Shown: positions 58,891 to 64,000 of the stretch, in pieces | Layout of the letters: every line of letters begins with the position of its first letter | How positions within the stretch are numbered: the stretch's first letter is position 1 | DNA from: Paracoccus xiamenensis | GTDB lineage: Bacteria; Pseudomonadota; Alphaproteobacteria; Rhodobacterales; Rhodobacteraceae | DNA: 64,000 bases | NCBI RefSeq assembly: GCF_011308835.1 | Contig: NZ_JAAOHY010000009.1 | Location: 1-64,000 of the forward strand | Direction: 5' to 3' | Notes under the pieces: model-generated | What the model saw: the letters and a program-made list of their open reading frames with translations, nothing else | The model's database searches: none | Told to the model about the DNA's origin: nothing | Position numbers and translations under genes: made by a program

Positions 58891-59802
58891 CTAAAAGGCA
58901 AAGGGCGCGACGGTATTGCGGTGCCCCAGCGTGAAGGCGTCGGCAGTCAGCACCATCGGCGACAGGTCCACGTCCGAGGTCCCCGCCTGCACCAGTTCCG
59001 CCATGCGGGCGTAAAGTGCCGGATATTCGCCGGTGATGTCATTGCTGCCGGTGACGGGCGCGCCGTCGATTTCCAGCAGGTTCCCCCCCATGCGCAGGGC
59101 CATCGCCCCGGCATCGGTGTCGATCTCGATGTCCCAGGTCTGCGGCCCCGACTGGCGAAAGTCGAAATCGGCGCTGATATTGCCCGACATCTGCAGCCGC
59201 GCCGCAATCGGGGCTTGCCGGTTGTCGGGAATGTCCAGCTCGGCCCCGGTGACGCGGACGGGCTGGGGCAGGATCTCGGTCAGGATCGACAGGGCGTTGA
59301 CGCCGGGATCGAAGACGCCCATGCCTCCCGCCGCGAAAATCCACTCCTGTCCGGGATGCCAGCGCCGCACATCCTCGCGCCAGACGATGCGGCCGGCGCG
59401 GACGGTCTTGCCGGTCAGCCAGGCCTTGGCCGGTGCGACCGCATGGGCCATGCGCGAGTGCCAGCTGGCGAAGATGCTGAGGCCCCGCGCCTGCGCCATG
59501 TCGGCCAGGATATGCACCTCTGCCAGGGTCGCGCCGGGCGGCTTTTCCAGCATCAGGTTACGGCCCGCGGCAAGCACGGCGGCGGCGACCTGAAAGCGCG
59601 GCACCGGCGGCAGGCACAGGCTGACCGTGCCGATATCGGGGCGTGCGGCCAGCATCTCGTCGATGTCGGTGAAACCCTCAACCCCCGGCACGGTGCCGTG
59701 GCGCGAGACGGTGGCGGCCAGTTCCCAATCCGGGCTGGCCGCAATCGCCGGCACATGCTGGGCGCGGGCGATTTCACCGATGCCGACAAGCGCGAGTTTC
59801 AT
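58891..59802 (-). CDS. gal: D-galactose 1-dehydrogenase (Gfo/Idh/MocA family)
   Basis: 303 residues from the ATG at 59802, coupled to the dehydratase gene. NAD(P) domain: KLALVGIGEIARAQHVPAIA. Catalytic EKPPGATLAEV (Glu-Lys-Pro) and WHSRMAHAVAPAKAWL are as in bacterial galactose dehydrogenases, followed by FDPGVNALSILTEILPQP. It oxidises D-galactose (perhaps also L-arabinose or D-fucose) to the 1,4/1,5-lactone with NAD(P)+. Confidence 0.9.
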   Translation of the reverse strand: MKLALVGIGEIARAQHVPAIAASPDWELAATVSRHGTVPGVEGFTDIDEMLAARPDIGTVSLCLPPVPRFQVAAAVLAAGRNLMLEKPPGATLAEVHILADMAQARGLSIFASWHSRMAHAVAPAKAWLTGKTVRAGRIVWREDVRRWHPGQEWIFAAGGMGVFDPGVNALSILTEILPQPVRVTGAELDIPDNRQAPIAARLQMSGNISADFDFRQSGPQTWDIEIDTDAGAMALRMGGNLLEIDGAPVTGSNDITGEYPALYARMAELVQAGTSDVDLSPMVLTADAFTLGHRNTVAPFAF

Positions 59803-61550
59803 CAATGGCTGTCCTTTCCGACCGGGTTGCCGCGGCACCCTTTCAAAAAGTCCAGATCCGCACCAGTATCGGCCCCTTCCACATGGGCCTGATGCAGCCA
59901 GGCATAGCCGCTTTCGGGCCGTTCATGCCGGGGCTGCCATGCGGCAAGCCGGGCGGCCAGTTCGGCATCGGAAATGTCCAGATGCAGGCGGCGGTTCGGC
60001 ACGTCCAATTCGATCATGTCACCGTCGCGGACCACCGCCAGCGGGCCGCCCGCCGCGGCCTCGGGCGCGGTATGCAGCACCACGGTGCCGTAAGCCGTCC
60101 CCGACATGCGCGCATCCGAGATCCGCACCATGTCGGTGATACCCTTGCGCAGCACCTTGGCCGGCAGGCCCATATTGCCGACCTCGGCCATGCCCGGATA
60201 ACCCTTTGGGCCGCAATTCTTCAGCACCATGACGCAGGTCTCATCAATATCCAGCGTCTCATCCTCGATCCGGGCCTTGTAGTCGTCGATATCCTCGAAC
60301 ACGACGGCCCGGCCGCGATGGCTCAGCAGATGCGGGCTGGCGGCCGAGGGCTTCAGCACCGCCCCCTTCGGCGCCAGATTGCCGCGCAGCACCGCGATGC
60401 CGCCCTGCCGGGTCAAGGCGAGGTCCAGCGGCAGGATCACATCCTCATTGTGGTTCTGAACGTCCTTGACCTCGTCCCAGATCGTCCCGCCGCTGACGGT
60501 CAGCGCGTCCTTGTGCAGCTGCCCGGCCTCGCCCAGCCGTTTCAGCACCACCGGCAGGCCGCCCGCATAAAAGAACTCTTCCATCAGGTACTTGCCCGAG
60601 GGCATCAGGTTCACGATGGTCGCCACGTCGCGCCCGCAGCGGTCCCAGTCGTCCAGCGTCACATCGACGCCCACGCGGCCGGCGATGGCCAGCAGATGCA
60701 CCACTGCATTGGTCGATCCGCCGATGGCGCCATTGGTGCGGATGGCGTTTTCGAACGCCGCCTTGGTCAGAATGTCCGAGGGCTTCAGATCGTCCTTGAC
60801 CATCTGCACGATCCGCCGCCCGGTCAGCTGGGCCATCACCCGACGGCGGCTGTCGACGGCGGGGATCGCCGCATTGCCCGACAGCGCCATTCCCAAAGCT
60901 TCCGCCATCGACGCCATGGTCGAGGCCGTGCCCATGGTGTTGCAGGTGCCCGAGGACCGGCTCATCGACTGCTCGGCTTCCAGAAACTCGTCCTGCGTCA
61001 TCTCGCCAGCCTTCACGGCCTCGGAAAACTTCCACAGATGCGTGCCTGACCCCACGCGTTCGCCCCGGAAATAGCCATTCAGCATCGGCCCGCCAGTCAC
61101 GACGATTGACGGGATATCGGTCGAGGCCGCCGCCATCAGCAGGCTGGGCGTGGTCTTGTCGCAACCGACCAGCAGCACCGCGCCGTCGATGGGCTGGCCG
61201 CGCATCTGTTCCTCGATGGACAGCGCGGCGAGGTTGCGGAACATCATGGCCGTCGGCCGAAAGGTGTTTTCACTGGCAGAAAACACCGGCACCTCGACCG
61301 GGAAGCCGCCGGCCTCCCACACGCCGGCCTTCACCTTCTCGGCCAGTTCGCGCAGATGGCCGTTGCAGGGGGTCAGGTCGGACCATGTGTTCAGGATGCC
61401 GATGATCGGACGGCCGTCGAACAGGTCATGCGGCCAGCCCTGATTTTTCATCCAGCCCCGGTGATAGATGGTGTCGCGCGAATTGCCGCCATACCAATGC
61501 TGCGAGCGCAGCTGGCGCGGCCATGGCGCGGGGGTGAATGGCCTGCTCAT
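59802..61550 (-). CDS. IlvD/Edd-family sugar-acid dehydratase (galactonate/arabinonate type)
   Basis: 582 residues from the ATG at 61550. Fe-S cluster cysteines are present: Cys62 (LTPCNGHLRE), Cys130 (LLVGCDKTTPS) and Cys203 (SSGTCNTMGTAST). The opening RSQHWYGGNSRDTIYHRGWM matches L-arabinonate/D-fuconate/D-galactonate dehydratases rather than IlvD. The family uses a [2Fe-2S] cluster and Mg2+. Here it should turn galactonate (or arabinonate) into the 2-keto-3-deoxy acid, taking the place of the enolase-type DgoD. ATGA overlap with both neighbours. Confidence 0.9.
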   Translation of the reverse strand: MSRPFTPAPWPRQLRSQHWYGGNSRDTIYHRGWMKNQGWPHDLFDGRPIIGILNTWSDLTPCNGHLRELAEKVKAGVWEAGGFPVEVPVFSASENTFRPTAMMFRNLAALSIEEQMRGQPIDGAVLLVGCDKTTPSLLMAAASTDIPSIVVTGGPMLNGYFRGERVGSGTHLWKFSEAVKAGEMTQDEFLEAEQSMSRSSGTCNTMGTASTMASMAEALGMALSGNAAIPAVDSRRRVMAQLTGRRIVQMVKDDLKPSDILTKAAFENAIRTNGAIGGSTNAVVHLLAIAGRVGVDVTLDDWDRCGRDVATIVNLMPSGKYLMEEFFYAGGLPVVLKRLGEAGQLHKDALTVSGGTIWDEVKDVQNHNEDVILPLDLALTRQGGIAVLRGNLAPKGAVLKPSAASPHLLSHRGRAVVFEDIDDYKARIEDETLDIDETCVMVLKNCGPKGYPGMAEVGNMGLPAKVLRKGITDMVRISDARMSGTAYGTVVLHTAPEAAAGGPLAVVRDGDMIELDVPNRRLHLDISDAELAARLAAWQPRHERPESGYAWLHQAHVEGADTGADLDFLKGCRGNPVGKDSH

Positions 61551-62539
61551 AGCGCCATCACCCGCACCGGGTCGGCGCTGCTGTCGGGGCGGTGGCGGAC
61601 CGGGTTCTGCAACGGCAGGCCAAAGGGCTCGGCGGCGATCTCGAAGGCGTCGCCGTCCTGAATGCGGATGCCATCGGCAAAGGACAGGGTGGCCGTGCCG
61701 AAGAAATGCACATGCACGTCGCCCGGCTGGCGGAACAGGTCGTATTTGAAATGGTGATGTTCCAGATTGGCCAGCGAATGGGACATGTTCGCCTCGCCCG
61801 ACAGGAAGGGCTTTTCCCAGATCACCGCGCCGTCGCGGCGCACGCGGGACTGGCCTTCGACATGGGCGGGCAGATCGCCCACCAGCATTTCCGGGCCAAA
61901 GCTGGCCGGGCGCAGTTTCGAATGGGCCAGCCACAGGTAGTTCCCGCGCTCGGTCACGTGATCGGAAAACTCATTGCCAAGCGCAAAGCCCAGCCGGATG
62001 GGCTGGCCTTCGGGGCCGATCAGGTAAAGCCCGGCGATTTCAGGTTCTTCGCCGGCATCCAGCGCGAAGCCGGGGGCGCTCAGCTGGGCGCCGGGGGCCA
62101 CCGCCGCATGTCCGTTGCCCTTGTAGAACCATTCCGGCTGCGCGCCGGTGCCGGTGTCGGGCTTGCCGCCTTCCAGCCCCATGCGGAACATCTTCATGCT
62201 GTCGGTCAGCGTGCCCTCATCCGCCTGATGCATCGCGTCGCGGGCCGAGGCCGAACCCAGATGCGTCAGCCCGGTGCCCGTCAGGTGCAGATGGGCCGGG
62301 TCTGGGTGATCCAGCGGCAGCAGCACCCGACCTTTGGTCAGGGCTGCGGCCAGATCGACCGGGGCGCCTTGGCCACGCGCGGCGATCTCATCCGCCAGCC
62401 CGCGCCCGGCGGCAAGGGCCGCCAGCGCCAGCTCGCGGGTCGAGGTGGCGCCGGGCACCAGAAAGGCCGCGCCGTCTTGCCGGGCCACGACCGCGCGGCT
62501 GCCATCTTCCAGCTTCAGTTGCGACAGATGGATCGGCAT
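61547..62539 (-). CDS. AraD1/GguC-family protein (FAH-like fold)
   Basis: 330 residues, first gene of the operon. C-terminal FAH-like core: YLIGPEGQPIRLGFALGNEF, NYLWLAHSKLRPASFGPEML and HHFKYDLFRQPGDVHVHFFG followed by TATLSFADG. This matches the AraD1/GguC group found with ChvE/GguAB sugar importers. GguC was long unassigned; AraD1-type members handle 2-keto-3-deoxy-pentonates, so the operon may also use L-arabinose. A plausible FAH-family metal site is formed by the Glu and Asp residues of the core. Confidence 0.85.
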   Translation of the reverse strand: MPIHLSQLKLEDGSRAVVARQDGAAFLVPGATSTRELALAALAAGRGLADEIAARGQGAPVDLAAALTKGRVLLPLDHPDPAHLHLTGTGLTHLGSASARDAMHQADEGTLTDSMKMFRMGLEGGKPDTGTGAQPEWFYKGNGHAAVAPGAQLSAPGFALDAGEEPEIAGLYLIGPEGQPIRLGFALGNEFSDHVTERGNYLWLAHSKLRPASFGPEMLVGDLPAHVEGQSRVRRDGAVIWEKPFLSGEANMSHSLANLEHHHFKYDLFRQPGDVHVHFFGTATLSFADGIRIQDGDAFEIAAEPFGLPLQNPVRHRPDSSADPVRVMAL

Positions 62540-62636
62540 GGGCGCTCCTGCAGTTCGGACCTTCTGAAAAAGATGTAACAGCCGGTCTGGATAATGGTAA
62601 AATGCCGTTTCAGGCGATCTGCATAACGGAAATGCT
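62540..62636. promoter_or_regulatory. Divergent promoter region of the galactose operon and its LysR regulator
   Basis: The 97-base gap is A+T-rich around 62567-62610 (GAAAAAGATG and GGATAATGGTAAAATG). It contains GCAT (62621-62624) facing ATGC (62632-62635) and a CCGTT/AACGG pair (62605-62609 and 62625-62629). These are candidate half sites for the LysR protein encoded to the right. No exact promoter hexamers can be fixed. Confidence 0.35.
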
Positions 62637-63584
62637 ATGTCAAATCCTCCGGCCCGTATGGCGCTGAAACCCGCGCAGCTGCGTCTGCTGGCCGCGCTTG
62701 GCGATCACGGCCAGCTGCAACTCGCGGCAGAGGCCTGCGCCATCACCCAGCCCGCCGCCTCGCGCATGCTGGCGGAAATCGAGCGTCTGCTGGGCGCGGT
62801 CCTGTTTCTGCGTCAACCCAAGGGGCTGGCCCCGACCGAGGCGGGCCGCCTTGTCCTGCGCCGCAGCGCGCTGATCCTGCGCGAGATGAACCGCATGGGG
62901 GCCGAGGTCGCCGCCATGCGCGAAGGCGATGCCGGGACGGTGCGGGTGGGGGCGGTCACGGGGCCGGCGGTCAGCTATCTGGTCGCGGCCATCCGCGAGG
63001 TGAAGGCGCAGGCCCCGACGGCGGATATCACTGTCGAGGTGCTGCCCTCCAGCGACCTGCTGCGCCACCTTGCGGCGAGCGAGCTGGACTTTGCCGTCGG
63101 GCGGATCCTGCCTGAATATGACGCCAATGACTTCGACATCCTGCCGATGCGCGACGAACGGGTCAGCTTTCTGGTCCGCGCCAGTCACCCGCTGGCCCAT
63201 GCGCCGCTGGTGACGCTGACCGAACTGGTCGGGGCCGAATGGATCATGCAGCAGCGCGGCGCCCCGATCCGCGAAACCACGCTTCAGGCCTTTGCCGCCA
63301 TCGGCCTGCCGGAACCGGCGAATATCGTGAACACGCCCTCGCTGCTGTTCACTATCGCCTATCTGGCGCAATCCGACGCCGTGGCGCCCATGTCCGAGGA
63401 GGTGGCCGATCTGTTGATCCACCCGCCGGTCGCGGCCGGGCTGCGGCGGCTGACGGTGCCGGGGACGGTGCTGGTCTCGCCCTATTACCTGCTCAGCCTG
63501 CGCCGGCGGCCGCTCTCGCCGCTGGCGCAGCGACTGCGCGCCGCGCTGATCGCGCATTCGGATCGGGCGGCATTGCTGGTTTAG
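62637..63584 (+). CDS. LysR-family regulator of the galactose operon (GbpR/GguR-like)
   Basis: 315 residues. HTH: LAALGDHGQLQLAAEACAIT followed by QPAASRMLAEIERLL. The Q-P-A-A-S-R-M-L recognition helix is typical of the GbpR group that controls galactose/arabinose binding-protein operons. Effector domain: VRVGAVTGPAVSYLVAAIRE and VEVLPSSDLLRHLAASELDF. It is divergent from the eleven-gene operon. Confidence 0.9.
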   Translation: MSNPPARMALKPAQLRLLAALGDHGQLQLAAEACAITQPAASRMLAEIERLLGAVLFLRQPKGLAPTEAGRLVLRRSALILREMNRMGAEVAAMREGDAGTVRVGAVTGPAVSYLVAAIREVKAQAPTADITVEVLPSSDLLRHLAASELDFAVGRILPEYDANDFDILPMRDERVSFLVRASHPLAHAPLVTLTELVGAEWIMQQRGAPIRETTLQAFAAIGLPEPANIVNTPSLLFTIAYLAQSDAVAPMSEEVADLLIHPPVAAGLRRLTVPGTVLVSPYYLLSLRRRPLSPLAQRLRAALIAHSDRAALLV

Positions 63585-63602
63585 GGCGGCGGGCGCGCAA
63601 CG

Positions 63603-64000
63603 CTAGGGCAGGAAGATCCGGCCTTCCATGAACGTCACGGCTTGCCCGGTCAGGATCACCCGGTCGCCGGCCAGTTCGCAGCCCAGCCAGCCGCCGCGGG
63701 CCGAGGCCTGAAAGGCGGTCAGCCGGTCGCGTCCCAGCCGCTCGGCCCAATACGGCACCAGCGTCGAATGGATCGAGCCGGTAACCGGGTCTTCGGGGAT
63801 ACCGGCGCCGGGGACGAAATAGCGTGATATGAAATCGGCGCGATCCTCGCCCCGCGCGGTGATGACCAGCCCCTCACGGCCCAGCCCGGACAGCGCCGCC
63901 AAATCGGGCTGGAAGCTGCGGATGGCATCGGCGCTGTCCAGCTCGGCAAACAGGTTCTCGAAATTGCGAAAGATCCGGCGCGGCGGGGTGGCAAAGCTGC
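63603..64000 (-). CDS. PhzF-family isomerase (C-terminal part; runs off the window)
   Basis: The last about 130 residues of the gene are visible and the start lies beyond base 64000. PhzF/diaminopimelate-epimerase-like fold signatures: FISRYFVPGAGIPEDPVTGS followed by IHSTLVPYWAERLG, the conserved GxxEDPxTGSAH-like substrate loop, and a C-terminal ARGGWLGCELAGDRVILTGQ. The function of most members is unknown. It converges with the LysR gene across 18 bases. Confidence 0.85.
   Translation of the reverse strand, partial: SFATPPRRIFRNFENLFAELDSADAIRSFQPDLAALSGLGREGLVITARGEDRADFISRYFVPGAGIPEDPVTGSIHSTLVPYWAERLGRDRLTAFQASARGGWLGCELAGDRVILTGQAVTFMEGRIFLP

Noticed and set aside
59805-61049. 414-codon plus-strand frame opposite the IlvD/Edd dehydratase
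   Set aside because: It is a shadow of a gene with all three cluster cysteines in place.

Overview
The window reads as chromosomal or large-replicon DNA of an aerobic, sugar-acid-using alphaproteobacterium of the Rhodobacterales, most like Paracoccus. The reasons are high G+C, operons chained by ATGA/TGATG overlaps, many TRAP/TTT/ABC uptake systems beside small oxidative catabolic operons, and protein families typical of that group. No rRNA, tRNA or CRISPR array was seen. Both window edges cut through genes.

Layout. (1) 1-512: decayed insertion-sequence debris, namely the tail of a probable IS256-type transposase and a frameshifted IS3-type orfA. (2) 610-5838, minus strand: an island with visibly lower G+C that encodes only exported proteins. 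They are a DegP-like protease fused to a large unknown region, a 73-residue Cys-rich peptide, a family 3 solute-binding protein, and a GH19 + peptidoglycan-binding + trypsin-like fusion. No described system that I recognise has this composition. (3) 6000-13474: a redox/detoxification neighbourhood around a LysR regulator (flavodoxin, SDR, zinc alcohol dehydrogenase, cupin, LtrA, aldo/keto reductase, NmrA-like, SnoaL-like), with broken remnants of an FGE/SUMF1 gene and a DUF4405 gene. (4) 13939-17518: DUF1007 + NicO nickel/cobalt exporter, then a Tat-exported PhoX phosphatase. (5) 17634-21350: a folate-independent methionine synthase locus (MesD core-MetE, MesX/DUF1852, flavin reductase, MetR-like LysR).

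(6) 21739-30396, plus strand: an orphan type VI secretion VgrG module with no secretion-apparatus genes. It has VgrG, three proteins of unknown function, a DUF4150 PAAR-like protein with a PD-(D/E)xK (VRR-NUC/TseV-like) nuclease, a DUF3396 (TsiV-like) immunity protein, another unknown, a DUF2169 adaptor and a thiolase-fold protein. (7) 30489-36174: a LysR regulator divergent from a D-2-hydroxyacid dehydrogenase, an RraA-like protein and a complete tripartite tricarboxylate transporter (TctCBA), closed by a strong terminator. (8) 36246-45574, minus strand: a hexuronate operon led by a GntR repressor, with TRAP transporter DctPQM, two oxidoreductases, UxuA, UxuB and KDG kinase. (9) 45840-49956: an AcoR-type regulator without an AAA+ domain, acetaldehyde-type aldehyde dehydrogenase, AdhP-type alcohol dehydrogenase and DUF779. 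Two overlapping inverted repeats lie between regulator and enzymes. (10) 50115-51026: an EamA exporter whose likely ancestral start is cut off by a stop codon.

(11) 51028-63584: an eleven-gene minus-strand operon for oxidative (De Ley-Doudoroff) galactose use, with a divergent LysR regulator. It includes a YtfQRT/YjfF-like ABC importer, galactose 1-dehydrogenase, lactonase, IlvD/Edd sugar-acid dehydratase, DgoK, DgoA, GalM and a GguC-like protein. Together these form a pathway from uptake to pyruvate plus glyceraldehyde 3-phosphate. The right edge cuts a PhzF-family gene.

The best candidates for undescribed biology are the exported protease/GH19 island (610-5838), with its coupled Cys-rich peptide, and the unknown genes inside the orphan VgrG module (23802-25701 and 27774-28343).
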